Shown: positions 16,033-26,800 of the stretch, piece by piece
Layout of the letters: each line of letters starts with the position of its first letter
Position numbering within the stretch: the first letter of the stretch is position 1
Source of the DNA: Streptomyces sp. CCM_MD2014
GTDB lineage: Bacteria > Actinomycetota > Actinomycetes > Streptomycetales > Streptomycetaceae
Assembly (NCBI RefSeq): GCF_000772045.1
Contig: NZ_CP009754.1
Coordinates: 5,146,001-5,210,000 of the forward strand
DNA length: 64,000 nucleotides
Direction: 5' to 3'
Notes under the pieces: generated by a model
Seen by the model: the letters and a program-made list of their open reading frames with translations, nothing else
The model's database searches: none
What the model was told of the DNA's origin: nothing
Made by a program: the position numbers and the translations under genes

Positions 16033-16119
16033 CACGCTGAGTAGTCGCGTCGCTTGGGAGAGTGACCGGCGCTCCGCTAGGTTCTGGGGGCCCGATCGGG
16101 ACCCCTGGAGCGTGTGGGC

Positions 16120-17490
16120 GTGAGCAGAACGCAGTTCGAGCCGGCAGAGGCGTACGAGACGCACGAGCGCTACGCGGCCTACGAGGGCTACGCGGCCTAC
16201 GAGGGTTACGAGACCTACGAGTACCTCGCGCCGTACGACGTGCACAGTGCGCCGACCCTGCCGTACGGGTACGCCGACCCGTACCGGTCCGCGCCCGCGG
16301 TGCCCCGGCAGGGCACCGCACCGCAGGACCGGCCGGTGAGCGCGCCGGGCGACGGGCGCGCCGAGCGCCGGCGGCGGGCCCGGTGCGCGGGGCGCGCGGA
16401 CACCTCCCTGCGCCGGCTGCTGCCGCGGGCGCTGGTCGTGGCCTTCCTCGCGGGCGGCACCACCGCCTTCGTCGCCAAGGACAAGGCCGTCGAGCTGACC
16501 GTCGACGGCGCCCCGCGCACCCTGCACACCTTCGCCGACGACGTGACCGAACTGCTCGCCGAGGAAGGCGTCCAGGTGGGCGCCCACGACGTCGTCGTCC
16601 CCGCCCGCGGCACCCCGCTGACCAGCGGCGAGGACGTCACCGTCCGCTACGGGCGTCCCCTGCTGCTCACCCTGGACGGCCACCGGCGCCAGGTGTGGAC
16701 GACCGCGGAGACGGTGGAGGGGGCGCTGCGGGAGCTCGGCGTACGGACCCAGGGCGCTTACCTGTCCACCGAGCGCTCCCGGCGCATCGGCCGCGAGGGC
16801 CTCGCCCTGGTGGTGCGCACCGAACGGGTGGTGACCGTCATGGCGGACGGCCAGACCCGCACCGTCCGCTCCAACGCCGCGACCGTCCGCGAGGTCGTCG
16901 AGGAGGCGGGCGTCTCCCTGCGCGGCGAGGACACCACCTCCGTCCCGGCGACCGCCTTCCCGCGCGACGGGCAGACTGTCACGGTGCTGCGGATCACCGG
17001 GTCCCGGGAGGTCCGCGAGGACCCGATCCCCTTCGCCGAGCGACGGGACGAGGACGCCACCCTCTACCGGGGCACCGAGGTCGTCCAGCAGGCGGGCCGG
17101 CCCGGACTGCGCCGCACCACCTACGCCCTGCGCACCGTCAACGGCGTCCGCCAGAAGCCGCGCCGCCTGCGCACCGAGGTGGTGCGCGAGCCCACCCCGC
17201 GGATCGTGCGGGTCGGCACCCGGCCCCGGCCGGCCTCCGTGCACGGCGCCGACAGCCTGAACTGGCAGGCCCTGGCCGCCTGCGAGTCCGGCGGCCGCCC
17301 GGACGCCGTCGACCCGTCGGGGACGTACGGCGGGCTCTACCAGTTCGACACCGGCACCTGGCACGACCTCGGCGGCGAGGGCCGCCCCCAGGACGCGTCG
17401 GCCGCGGAGCAGACGTACCGGGCGCAGAAGCTGTACGTACGCAGCGGCGCCGCCGCCTGGCCGCACTGCGGCGCCCGGCTGCGGGAGTGA
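16120..17490 (+). CDS. rpfB: RpfB-type resuscitation-promoting factor (cell-wall hydrolase)
   Basis: I choose GTG 16120, 9 nt after GGAG (16107-16110); a GTG at 16114 is too close to it. The 456-aa product starts with a cytoplasmic Tyr/Glu repeat (YAAYEGYAAYEGYETYEY, about 13-30) and has one membrane segment near 103-125. Outside the cell come three DUF348 repeats, a G5 domain (about 290-370) and the transglycosylase-like Rpf domain with catalytic Glu in ACESGG and the YGGLYQFD block. It should cleave peptidoglycan during germination or regrowth. Domain order and genomic place equal mycobacterial RpfB. No room exists upstream for a long riboswitch (87 bp gap to tatD). Confidence 0.9.
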   Translation: MSRTQFEPAEAYETHERYAAYEGYAAYEGYETYEYLAPYDVHSAPTLPYGYADPYRSAPAVPRQGTAPQDRPVSAPGDGRAERRRRARCAGRADTSLRRLLPRALVVAFLAGGTTAFVAKDKAVELTVDGAPRTLHTFADDVTELLAEEGVQVGAHDVVVPARGTPLTSGEDVTVRYGRPLLLTLDGHRRQVWTTAETVEGALRELGVRTQGAYLSTERSRRIGREGLALVVRTERVVTVMADGQTRTVRSNAATVREVVEEAGVSLRGEDTTSVPATAFPRDGQTVTVLRITGSREVREDPIPFAERRDEDATLYRGTEVVQQAGRPGLRRTTYALRTVNGVRQKPRRLRTEVVREPTPRIVRVGTRPRPASVHGADSLNWQALAACESGGRPDAVDPSGTYGGLYQFDTGTWHDLGGEGRPQDASAAEQTYRAQKLYVRSGAAAWPHCGARLRE

Positions 17491-17551
17491 GGCCTCGCGG
17501 GGCGCCCCGCCGCGGGCAGGAGGCCCACGCGCCCCCGGCTACCCTTGCGGG

Positions 17552-18412
17552 GTGAGCAGCCCCACCCCCGACGCCCTCCTGGGCCCCGCCGACGTCCGTG
17601 AACTCGCGGCCGCCCTCGGCGTACGCCCCACCAAGCAGCGCGGTCAGAACTTCGTCATCGACGCGAACACGGTCCGCCGTATCGTCCGCACCGCCGAGGT
17701 ACGCCCCGACGACGTGGTGGTCGAGGTGGGACCGGGTCTCGGCTCGCTCACCCTGGCCCTCCTGGAGGCCGCCGACCGGGTCACCGCCGTCGAGATCGAC
17801 GACGTACTCGCCGGCGCCCTGCCCGCCACGGTCGCCGCCCGCATGCCGGAGCGCGCCGACCGGTTCGCGCTCGTGCACTCCGACGCGATGCACGTGACCG
17901 AGCTGCCGGGCCCGGCCCCGACCGCGCTGGTCGCGAACCTCCCCTACAACGTCGCCGTCCCCGTCCTCCTCCACATGCTCGACACCTTCCCGAGCATCGA
18001 GCGGACCCTCGTCATGGTGCAGGCCGAGGTCGCCGACCGGCTCGCCGCCGGGCCCGGGTCGAAGGTGTACGGCGTCCCGTCCGTGAAGGCCAACTGGTAC
18101 GCCGAGGTGAAGCGGGCCGGGTCCATCGGCCGCAACGTCTTCTGGCCCGCGCCGAACGTCGACAGCGGCCTCGTGTCACTCGTCCGGCGGACCGAGCCGC
18201 TGAAGACCACGGCGTCCAAGGCCGAGGTCTTCGCGGTCGTCGACGCCGCGTTCGCCCAGCGCCGCAAGACCCTGCGGGCCGCGCTCGCCGGGTGGGCGGG
18301 GTCGGCCGCCGCCGCCGAGGCCGCCCTCGTCGGCGCGGGCGTGTCGCCGCAGGCGCGCGGAGAGGCCCTGACCGTGGAAGAGTTCGCGCGTATCGCCGAG
18401 CACAAGCAGTAG
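17552..18412 (+). CDS. rsmA: 16S rRNA (adenine-1518/1519-N6)-dimethyltransferase
   Basis: GTG start; 286 aa, the usual length of KsgA/RsmA. SAM-binding motif VVEVGPGLGSLTLALL (about 52-67), acidic VEIDD, and catalytic motif IV NLPYNVAVP (about 130-138) are all intact. The C-terminal helical domain carries the family's FWPAPNVDSGLV and FAQRRKTLR. It dimethylates two adjacent adenines in the last helix of 16S rRNA and is a late checkpoint of 30S assembly; loss gives kasugamycin resistance. ispE follows after 22 bp, in the same direction and probably the same transcript. Confidence 0.95.
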   Translation: MSSPTPDALLGPADVRELAAALGVRPTKQRGQNFVIDANTVRRIVRTAEVRPDDVVVEVGPGLGSLTLALLEAADRVTAVEIDDVLAGALPATVAARMPERADRFALVHSDAMHVTELPGPAPTALVANLPYNVAVPVLLHMLDTFPSIERTLVMVQAEVADRLAAGPGSKVYGVPSVKANWYAEVKRAGSIGRNVFWPAPNVDSGLVSLVRRTEPLKTTASKAEVFAVVDAAFAQRRKTLRAALAGWAGSAAAAEAALVGAGVSPQARGEALTVEEFARIAEHKQ

Positions 18413-18434
18413 GAAGTCAGGGAGTGACGAGCAA

Positions 18435-19334
18435 GTGAGCGTGACGGTCCGCGTCCCCGCCAAGGTCAACGTCCAGCTCGCCGTCGGCGCCGCCCGCCCC
18501 GACGGCTTCCACGACCTCGCCAACGTCTTCCTCGCCGTCTCCCTGTACGACGAGATCACCGCGACCCCGGCCGCCGACGGGCTCCGCGTCACCTGCGAGG
18601 GCCCCGACGCCGACCAGGTCCCGCTCGACCGCACCAACCTCGCCGCCCGCGCGGCACTCGCCCTCGCCGAGCGGTACGGCCGCGCACCCGACGTGCACCT
18701 CCACATCGCCAAGGACATCCCCGTCGCCGGGGGCATGGCGGGCGGCAGCGCCGACGGCGCGGGTGCGCTGCTGGCCTGCGACGCGCTGTGGGGCACCGGC
18801 GCCTCCCGCGAGGAGCTGCTGGAGATCTGCGCCGAGCTGGGCAGCGACGTGCCGTTCAGCCTGGTCGGCGGGGCCGCGCTGGGCACGGGCCGGGGGGAAC
18901 GGCTGACGGAGCTGGAGGTGGGGGGCGACTTCCACTGGGTGTTCGCGCTGGCCGCGCGGGGGCTGTCGACGCCGGCCGTCTTCCGCGAGTTCGACCGGCT
19001 GGGCAAGGGCCTGGACATCCCGGAGCCGGCCGCCGACCAGGCGGTGCTCGACGCCCTCGCCAAGGGCGACCCGGCCGCGCTCGCCGTCGCCGTCTCCAAC
19101 GACCTCCAGCCGGCCGCGCTCTCCCTCTTCCCCGAGCTGTCCGACACCCTCGCGGCGGGCCGGGCGGCGGGGGCGCTGGCGGCCGTCGTCTCGGGCTCGG
19201 GGCCGACCACGGCCTTCCTCGCGACCGACGCCAAGTCCGCCTCCGACATCGCGGGCGTGCTGCGGGCGTCGGGGACGTGCCGGGACGTGCGTACGGCGTC
19301 CGGGGCGGCGGCGGGGGCGACCGTCCTGGACTGA
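18435..19334 (+). CDS. ispE: 4-diphosphocytidyl-2-C-methyl-D-erythritol kinase
   Basis: GTG start; 299 aa. The GHMP-kinase signature PVAGGMAGGSADGAGAL (about 96-112) and the opening VRVPAKVNVQLAVG (family PAKINL) identify it. It phosphorylates CDP-methylerythritol with ATP in the MEP route to isopentenyl diphosphate. The C-terminal AVVSGSGPTTAFL matches GHMP motif 3. It sits between rsmA and an ABC-F gene, the standard actinobacterial order. Confidence 0.95.
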   Translation: MSVTVRVPAKVNVQLAVGAARPDGFHDLANVFLAVSLYDEITATPAADGLRVTCEGPDADQVPLDRTNLAARAALALAERYGRAPDVHLHIAKDIPVAGGMAGGSADGAGALLACDALWGTGASREELLEICAELGSDVPFSLVGGAALGTGRGERLTELEVGGDFHWVFALAARGLSTPAVFREFDRLGKGLDIPEPAADQAVLDALAKGDPAALAVAVSNDLQPAALSLFPELSDTLAAGRAAGALAAVVSGSGPTTAFLATDAKSASDIAGVLRASGTCRDVRTASGAAAGATVLD

Positions 19335-19391
19335 GGCCCGCGGCGGCCGGACTACCCTGGAGGGTCGAGCGATCCCCCAGGCAGGAGAGAA

Positions 19392-21206
<1,815 letters not shown>

Positions 21207-21468
21207 GCCGACTGCGCACGGGGGCGCGGGTGGTGTAAAGGCGGCGTGAAGGCGCGTAACGGAGGCATCACGGGGCGGTCCGCCCTTGGGAACAGCGGCG
21301 GACGCGGCCCGGTGGGGGGTTGGCCGCGGGTGATAGAAAGGCCGTCCGAGGACTGTCCCAGCACGGTCCGAGGCAGTTCGAACGATCGCCTTTGACGACT
21401 CCGGGGCCAGCGCGTGACCCGGGGCGTGGCTAAAAATCAGTGAGTGAGCAATAAGGGGGAACGCGCTG

Positions 21469-23253
21469 ATGAGCCAGCCGCCGAATCAGCCGCCGCAGCC
21501 GGGTGGCTTCGGAGCACCGCAGGACCCGCCTCCGGGAGGCTTCGGGGCACCGACCCCGCCGCCCCCGCAGGGACCGCCGCCCGGCCCGCCGCCGCAGCAG
21601 CCGGGCTACGGCTATCCGCAGCAGCCGGGCCAGCCCGCCCAGCCGGGGCCGTACGGACAGCAGCCCGGACCGTACAACTCCGGCCCGTACGCCCAGCCGC
21701 AGCAGCCGGGGCCGTACGGACAGCAGCCCGGCTACGGCTACCCGCAGCAGCAGTACCCCGGCATGCCCGGCGCGCCCGGCACCCCGCCGCCCGGCGGCTC
21801 CGGGTCGCGCAACCCGTTCAAGGGCAAGCCCGCCCTCGCCGTCGGCGCCGCGGTCGCGGCCCTGCTCGTCATCGGCGGCAGCGTGTGGGCGGTCACCGCG
21901 AGCGGCGGTGACGACGAGAAGGACAAGAAGCCCGTCGTCGCCAAGACCGACGACCCCAAGCCCTCCGGCTCCAAGGGCGGCGCCCCGGTCAACCCCGGTG
22001 ACGGCAGCGGCGACGGCGGCGAGGACCCCGAGAACCTCAACGAGGGCCGCCAGGCCGGCGAGTCCAAGGTGCTCTGGTACAAGGAGGCGCCCGACGCCCC
22101 CGGTTCCGGCGCCGACGCCGACGGCATGTGGATCACCGACAAGGCCGCGGTGAAGGCCGCGTACAAGCAGGTCTTCGCCTACAACGTCGGCGACGGCAAG
22201 CCCACCTGGGACCCGGTCACCTTCCCGGAGAAGATCTGCGCGGTCACCCCGGAGAAGACGGCCGACGACAAGATCGTCGTCGCCTACATGAGCGGTTCCA
22301 GCGACCGCGCCAAGTGCAACAAGCTCCAGGAGATCGACCTCGCCACCGGCGAGAAGGGCTGGTCGGAGGAGGTCGCCGAGGGCGACCTGTTCGACTCCAC
22401 GCTCTCCCTGGAACTCACGCTCAGCGGCGACGTCATGATGGTCGGCCGCTCCCAGTCCGGCACCGCCTACGACGTCCGCAGCGGCAAGAAGCTGTACGAC
22501 AAGAAGAAGTACGGCGACGCCTGCTTCCCCGCCGGGTTCGCGGGCAGCGCGAAGAAGCTCGTCCAGGTCGCCTCCTGCGGCGCCGGCGGCAACAACGCGC
22601 ACGACGAGCTCCAGGGCCTCGACCCCAAGACCGGCAAGGCCCTGTGGACCTACAAGTACGAGAAGGGCTGGCGGATCGCTCGCGCCTACTCCGTCGACCC
22701 GCTCGTCATCTACGCCACCAACGAGGACAAGAAGGTCTGGAACATCTCCTCCTTCACCTCGGCGGGCAAGGTCCGGGAACAGGTCGGCGTCGACGAGGAC
22801 TTCGCCCCCGAGTGCGGCTGGGCCATCATGGAGCGCGACCTCCAGGGCTGCTCGGGCGTGACCGTCGCCGGGGACACCCTGTACCTGCCGACCGAGGCGA
22901 CCAGCGGCGCCAACGAGATCGTCGCGATCAACCTCGCCACCGGCAAGGAGAAGTGGCGCGCCAAGTCCCCCGCGGACGAGTCGATGACGCCGATGAAGGC
23001 CGAGGGCGACCAGCTGATCGCGTACGTCCAGCCGTCCTACGACGCGGGCGGCCAGGTCGTGTCCATCCCGACCGGCGGCAGCAGCCACAAGCCGGCCAAG
23101 CTGCTGCAGAACCCGCAGGGTGTCGCGGACATCGAGAACGGCTTCTACTCCAAGGACATCGACTGGGTGGACGGGCGGTTCTTCATCTCCACCACCCGCC
23201 TGAACGGAAACGACGAGTCGAAGGAGAAGTTGATGCTCGCCTACGGCAAGTGA
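21469..23253 (+). CDS. Membrane-anchored PQQ/BamB-like beta-propeller protein, copy 1
   Basis: 594 aa, ATG after AAGGGGGA. Residues 1-115 are Pro/Gly/Gln/Tyr-rich with repeated PGYGYPQQ and GPYGQQPG. A single membrane segment follows (about 122-144, ALAVGAAVAALLVIGGSVWAV), then a charged Gly/Asp spacer and a beta-propeller-like domain with repeated units such as LQGLDPKTGKALWTYKYEKG and INLATGKEKWRAKS. The topology is type II: a disordered cytoplasmic tail and a propeller outside the cell. It is a paralogue of the next gene. Function is unknown; ligand or protein binding at the cell surface is likely. The 262-bp upstream gap contains TAAAAAT and may hold its promoter. Confidence 0.72.
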   Translation: MSQPPNQPPQPGGFGAPQDPPPGGFGAPTPPPPQGPPPGPPPQQPGYGYPQQPGQPAQPGPYGQQPGPYNSGPYAQPQQPGPYGQQPGYGYPQQQYPGMPGAPGTPPPGGSGSRNPFKGKPALAVGAAVAALLVIGGSVWAVTASGGDDEKDKKPVVAKTDDPKPSGSKGGAPVNPGDGSGDGGEDPENLNEGRQAGESKVLWYKEAPDAPGSGADADGMWITDKAAVKAAYKQVFAYNVGDGKPTWDPVTFPEKICAVTPEKTADDKIVVAYMSGSSDRAKCNKLQEIDLATGEKGWSEEVAEGDLFDSTLSLELTLSGDVMMVGRSQSGTAYDVRSGKKLYDKKKYGDACFPAGFAGSAKKLVQVASCGAGGNNAHDELQGLDPKTGKALWTYKYEKGWRIARAYSVDPLVIYATNEDKKVWNISSFTSAGKVREQVGVDEDFAPECGWAIMERDLQGCSGVTVAGDTLYLPTEATSGANEIVAINLATGKEKWRAKSPADESMTPMKAEGDQLIAYVQPSYDAGGQVVSIPTGGSSHKPAKLLQNPQGVADIENGFYSKDIDWVDGRFFISTTRLNGNDESKEKLMLAYGK

Positions 23254-23335
23254 CCTCTTCTCCGGTTTCTCCGGTTTCTCCGGGCCACCGTCCCCTTCCG
23301 TCCCCGTCGTCTCCGCTCTCCGAGGTGCTCACGTC

Positions 23336-25246
23336 ATGACCCAGCCGCCGCCCCCGCCGCCCAACCAGCCCCCGCAGGGCGGCGGCTTCGGCCCGCCGCA
23401 GAACCAGCCGCCGCAGCAGCCGCCCACGCCGCCCTCCGGGCCCGGCCTGGGCAAGGCCCCCGCGCCGGGCTACGGCTACCCGCAGACGCCCGGGGCCGCC
23501 CCGCAGACCCCGCCGCAGGCCCCCGCCGCCCCGCCGGCCCCGCCCGCGGGGCCGCCGCCGCAGCAGCCGGGCTACGGCTACCCGCAGACGCCGCCGCAGC
23601 CCCAGCCCGGGTACGGCTACCCCGGCCAGCAGCCGGGGCAGCCGGGGCAGCCCGGACCGTACGGGCAGCCGACGCCGCCCTACGGCCAGCCGGGGCAGCC
23701 CGGGTACGGCTACCAGCCCGGCTACCAGCCGTCGACCATGCCCATGCAGCCCCAGGCCGGGGGCGGGCCGGGCGGTGGCGGCCGGAAGATCAACGCGCAG
23801 GTCGCGATCATCGTCGCGGCCGTCGTCGCGATCGCGCTGATCATCGCCGGCGGGGTCTGGTACGCCGGTTCATCCGGCGACGGGGGCAAGGACGACACCG
23901 CGAGCTCCGGCGGCAAGGACGGCGGCGGCGACGGCGGTACGGACCAGAAGGGCGGCGACGGCGGCAAGTCCTCCGGTGCCGTGGAGAAGGCGCCCGCCGA
24001 CCCCGCCGCGAAGGTGCTCTTCCAGGTCCCGATGCCCGCGGTGAGCAAGGACGACGGCACCGCCGAAGTCTCCGGCTCCTGGCTCACCGACAAGGTGTAC
24101 GCCAAGAGCGGGGTCGCCGAGGTCGTCGGCTACGACCCCGACAAGGGCAGCAAGAAGTGGACGGTCAAGCTGGAAGGCCCCGTCTGCGCCGTCACCCCGC
24201 GCGTCACCGACGACAACAAGACGGTGATCGTCTACGAGCCCGAGATGCCGACCAAGGCGGAGCCCGCCCACGGCTGCACCCAGGTCGCCGTCCTCGACCT
24301 GGACGCCGGGAAGAAGGTGTGGACGAAGACCGCCGGCGAAGGGCCGATCTCCTTCGACAACGTCACCATCAGCGGTGACACCGTCGCCGCGGGCAGCACC
24401 GAGGGCGGGGTCGCCTTCGACATCGCCAAGGGCGACATCCTCTGGTCCCCGAAGACGACCGACACCTGCTACGACGCCGGCTACGGCGGCGGCGAGAAGC
24501 TGGTCGCGGTACGCAAGTGCGGCTCGTACGACGCGCGGCAGTTGAACATCCAGACCATCGACCCCAAGAGCGGGAAGGTGCTCTCCGAGTACAAGATGGC
24601 CAAGGGCATCGAGTACGCGGGCATCGTGTCGACGAACCCGCTGGTCGTGGCCGCCGACGTCGGCGACTCCGCCGGTGACGGCAGCGGCATCTCGGACTTC
24701 TTCTCCATCGACAACAAGACCGGCAAGCTGCTCAACCGCATCTCGGCGCCCGGTGACCAGTACGCGGCCCGCTGCGACAGCATCACCAAGCCCGAGAACT
24801 GCAAGGGGCTCGCGGTCGGCAACGGCAAGCTCTACATCGCCACCGAGGAGCACGAGGGCAGCGGCGAGTCGTACAGCCAGGCCAACGAGGTCGTCGCCTT
24901 CGACCTGACCACCGGCAAGCAGACCGGCCAGCGCGCGGACTCCGGCGACGACTACACGATCACCCCGCTGCGCATGGACGGCGGCAACGTGATCGCCTAC
25001 AAGCGCCCGCCGTACGACAAGGGCGGCCAGATCGTGAGCATCGACGGCGCCTCGTTCAAGCAGACGACGCTGCTGGAGAACCCGGCGACGGAGGCGGTGC
25101 GGGACGTGGAGTCCAGCATGTCGCCGGACTACTCCGAGCTGATCTACGCGAACGGGCACTTCTACATGTCGGAGGTGTACGCCAGCGAGCGGGACAGCAC
25201 GGACGACAAGGAGTACCTGGCGATCGGGTTCGGCACCAGCGGCTGA
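23336..25246 (+). CDS. Membrane-anchored PQQ/BamB-like beta-propeller protein, copy 2
   Basis: 636 aa, 82 bp after its paralogue and in the same direction. The N-terminal 150 residues are again Pro-rich with PGYGYPQTP units, then a membrane segment (about 157-177, VAIIVAAVVAIALIIAGGVWY), an Asp/Gly/Lys-rich spacer and a propeller domain with units such as LDLDAGKKVWTKTAG and FSIDNKTGKLLNRIS. Paired cysteines (for example CAVTPRV and TCYDAGYG) occur at places like those of copy 1 and may form disulfides outside the cell. The pair looks like an ancient tandem duplication. Role unknown. Confidence 0.72.
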   Translation: MTQPPPPPPNQPPQGGGFGPPQNQPPQQPPTPPSGPGLGKAPAPGYGYPQTPGAAPQTPPQAPAAPPAPPAGPPPQQPGYGYPQTPPQPQPGYGYPGQQPGQPGQPGPYGQPTPPYGQPGQPGYGYQPGYQPSTMPMQPQAGGGPGGGGRKINAQVAIIVAAVVAIALIIAGGVWYAGSSGDGGKDDTASSGGKDGGGDGGTDQKGGDGGKSSGAVEKAPADPAAKVLFQVPMPAVSKDDGTAEVSGSWLTDKVYAKSGVAEVVGYDPDKGSKKWTVKLEGPVCAVTPRVTDDNKTVIVYEPEMPTKAEPAHGCTQVAVLDLDAGKKVWTKTAGEGPISFDNVTISGDTVAAGSTEGGVAFDIAKGDILWSPKTTDTCYDAGYGGGEKLVAVRKCGSYDARQLNIQTIDPKSGKVLSEYKMAKGIEYAGIVSTNPLVVAADVGDSAGDGSGISDFFSIDNKTGKLLNRISAPGDQYAARCDSITKPENCKGLAVGNGKLYIATEEHEGSGESYSQANEVVAFDLTTGKQTGQRADSGDDYTITPLRMDGGNVIAYKRPPYDKGGQIVSIDGASFKQTTLLENPATEAVRDVESSMSPDYSELIYANGHFYMSEVYASERDSTDDKEYLAIGFGTSG

Positions 25247-25282
25247 CACCCGGCCCGTCGTCGTCACACGGGTGACCTTTTC

Positions 25283-25311
25283 GGCCCCGTCCCTGTTCCA
25301 GGGGCGGGGCC
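25283..25311 (+). terminator. Hairpin terminator after the propeller genes
   Basis: GGCCCCGTCCCTG (25283-25295) pairs with CAGGGGCGGGGCC (25299-25311), with one G-T mismatch and a 3-nt loop. It lies 37 bp after the stop of copy 2. No T-tract follows, as is usual in Streptomyces. Confidence 0.65.
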
Positions 25312-25454
25312 GTTCGCGTCGAGGGGCCGCGGGATTCCGGCGCTCCGGGGCGGTTCTCGCCGGTAGGGGCAGCGCGCGGGCGGGCTAGCGTGTAGCTTCC
25401 GGGGACATGCCGGGGGCATGCCGGGGTGGGACAGGGTGACTGGGGGGTTGCTCC

Positions 25455-26129
25455 ATGGGAGTACGGCTCATGGTGGTCGACGATCACCGATTGCTCGCCG
25501 AGGCGCTGGCCTCGGCGCTGAAGCTGCGGGGGCACCGGGTGCTGGCCGCGGCGGCGCCGGCCGCGGGGGCGGCGGAGCTGGTGATCAGCCGGGCGCCGGA
25601 GGTGTGCCTGCTGGGGACCGCGACACCGGCCGAGCCGGGGGTCTTCGATCCGGTGGTGCGGATCAAGCGGGAGCGTCCGCAGGTGGCGGTGCTGGTGCTG
25701 GGGCCGGTGCCGAGCCCGCGCGGCATCGCGGCGGCGTTCGCGGCGGGGGCGTCGGGGTACGTGCGCCACGACGAGCGCATAGAGGGCGTCGAGCGGGCGA
25801 TCATGAAGGCGCGGGCCGGGGAGGCGGCGGTGGCGCCGGCGTTGCTGCAGGGCGCCTTCGGCGAGCTGCTGAACCCGGCGGCCCAGCCCGACGACGAGGG
25901 GCAGCGGCTGTTGCAGATGCTGACACCGCGGGAGGTGGAGGTGCTGGTGCGGGTCGCCGACGGCGAGGACACGCGTCTGATCGCGGCCGGCATGGGCATC
26001 GCCCCGTCCACGGCCCGCACGCACGTCCAGCGCGTCCTGATGAAACTGGGCGTGGGCTCCCGCCTGGAGGCTGCGGCGCTGGCTGCGCGGACGGGGTTGC
26101 TGGACCGGGCGGGTGCGTCCGGCAGGTGA
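25455..26129 (+). CDS. Atypical orphan response regulator, NarL/LuxR type
   Basis: 224 aa. The receiver opens with MVVDDH (acidic pair 9-10), but the phosphoacceptor position reads CLLGTATP with Gly54 where Asp is expected, and the conserved Lys near 103 is Arg (SGYVRHD). It is therefore unlikely to be switched by aspartate phosphorylation. The C-terminal LuxR helix-turn-helix is complete (LTPREVEVLVRVADGEDTRL, then IAPSTARTHVQRVLMKLGV). No sensor kinase is next to it. Such regulators can bind small molecules or act constitutively. The ribosome site is weak (GGGGGG). Confidence 0.85.
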   Translation: MGVRLMVVDDHRLLAEALASALKLRGHRVLAAAAPAAGAAELVISRAPEVCLLGTATPAEPGVFDPVVRIKRERPQVAVLVLGPVPSPRGIAAAFAAGASGYVRHDERIEGVERAIMKARAGEAAVAPALLQGAFGELLNPAAQPDDEGQRLLQMLTPREVEVLVRVADGEDTRLIAAGMGIAPSTARTHVQRVLMKLGVGSRLEAAALAARTGLLDRAGASGR

Positions 26130-26184
26130 GCCGGGTGCGGGGTGCCTCCGGCGGTTGATCGGGTGCGGGGTGCCTGCGGCGCGT

Positions 26185-26313
26185 TTGCCTCCGGCGGTGG
26201 CGCGGGGTGCCTGCGGCGCCTGTGCGGGTGCCTCCGGCGGTGGCGCGGGATGCCTGCGGCGCCTGTGCGGGTGCCTCCGGCGGTGGCGCGGGATGCCTGC
26301 GGCGCCGGTGCGG
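26185..26313. repeat. 43-bp tandem repeat, three copies
   Basis: Copies start at 26185, 26228 and 26271 and are nearly identical; each contains TGCCTCCGGCGGTGGCGCGG followed by a TGCCTGCGGCGCC part. Degenerate partial copies extend to both sides (about 26130-26390). The unit is not a multiple of three and no frame codes for a recognisable protein. Confidence 0.8.
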
Positions 26314-26560
26314 GTTCGGTGGGGGTGTGGGGTGCCTGCGGCGCCTGTGCGGGTTCGGTGGGGGTGCGGGTAGCGCCTTGGGTTCGGTGGGTGGGTCGGG
26401 GTCGGGCCGGGGGGTGTCCGTCCTCGGAACGGCGCGGAATCGGTGGGCCACAGATCTGTACGGCGTTGACGCGCCAACCGCTGCGGGCGGACACCCCCCG
26501 ACCCGCCCCCTCCTCGCCGTACGCGGCTGCCGGCCGCCGTCGTCGTAGCTGCGGGCAGTC

Positions 26561-26596
26561 GTGCCGCTGGGGCGGCACGGGTGGGCGCAGCGGCAC
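26561..26596. repeat. Hairpin with alternative partner, interspersed-repeat-like
   Basis: GTGCCGC (26561-26567) can pair with GCGGCAC at 26572-26578 (4-nt loop) or with a second GCGGCAC at 26590-26596. From memory, this GTGCCGCTGGGGCGGCAC type of sequence recurs in Streptomyces intergenic regions, so it may be a dispersed repeat or a bidirectional terminator. Confidence 0.5.
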
Positions 26597-26599
26597 CCC

Positions 26600-26757
26600 G
26601 GCAGCGCCGGGCCGCGCTCCCCACCCCCGCACCCACGCCGGGCACCTTGCGGGCGCCGGGCCGCGTGGCCCACCCCGCGCCCGCGCCCGCGCCGGGCACC
26701 CCGCAGCGCCGGGCCGCGTGGCCCACCCCGCGCCCGCGCCCGCACCCGCGCCGGGCG
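26600..26757. repeat. Imperfect tandem repeat of about 50 bp, three copies
   Basis: The word GCGCCGGGCCGCG recurs at 26604, 26653 and 26706, followed each time by a CCCACCCCGCGCCCGCG-like stretch and a GCCGGGC end. Spacing (49 and 53 bp) varies, so the array is imperfect. It is a different family from the 43-bp repeat to its left. Confidence 0.7.
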
Positions 26758-26800
26758 ACCGGGAACGCCGGGACACCCGCCCGGCGTCAGATGCGCGTCG

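Larger units (their letters stand above)
26130..26800. other. Repeat-rich intergenic region
   Basis: These 671 bp between convergent genes hold no plausible gene. Several frames stay open only because of GC-rich repeats. Two families of tandem repeats and a central hairpin are listed separately. Transcription of both flanking genes converges here. Confidence 0.7.

Noticed and set aside
16033..16119. A c-di-AMP (ydaO-type) riboswitch before rpfB, as known for rpfA of S. coelicolor.
   Set aside because: Only 87 bp are available, and no conserved ydaO elements are seen; just a short GGGGCCCGATCGGGACCCC-like symmetry.
11749..17466. A single open frame of about 1900 codons on the minus strand.
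   Set aside because: Only its left third (11749-13494) is pmt. The rest lies antisense to rsmI, tatD and rpfB and reads as Gly/Arg/Val-rich GC filler, a usual effect of third-position GC bias.
17644..19249. Open frames antisense to rsmA and ispE.
   Set aside because: They lack ribosome sites and overlap well-defined genes throughout.
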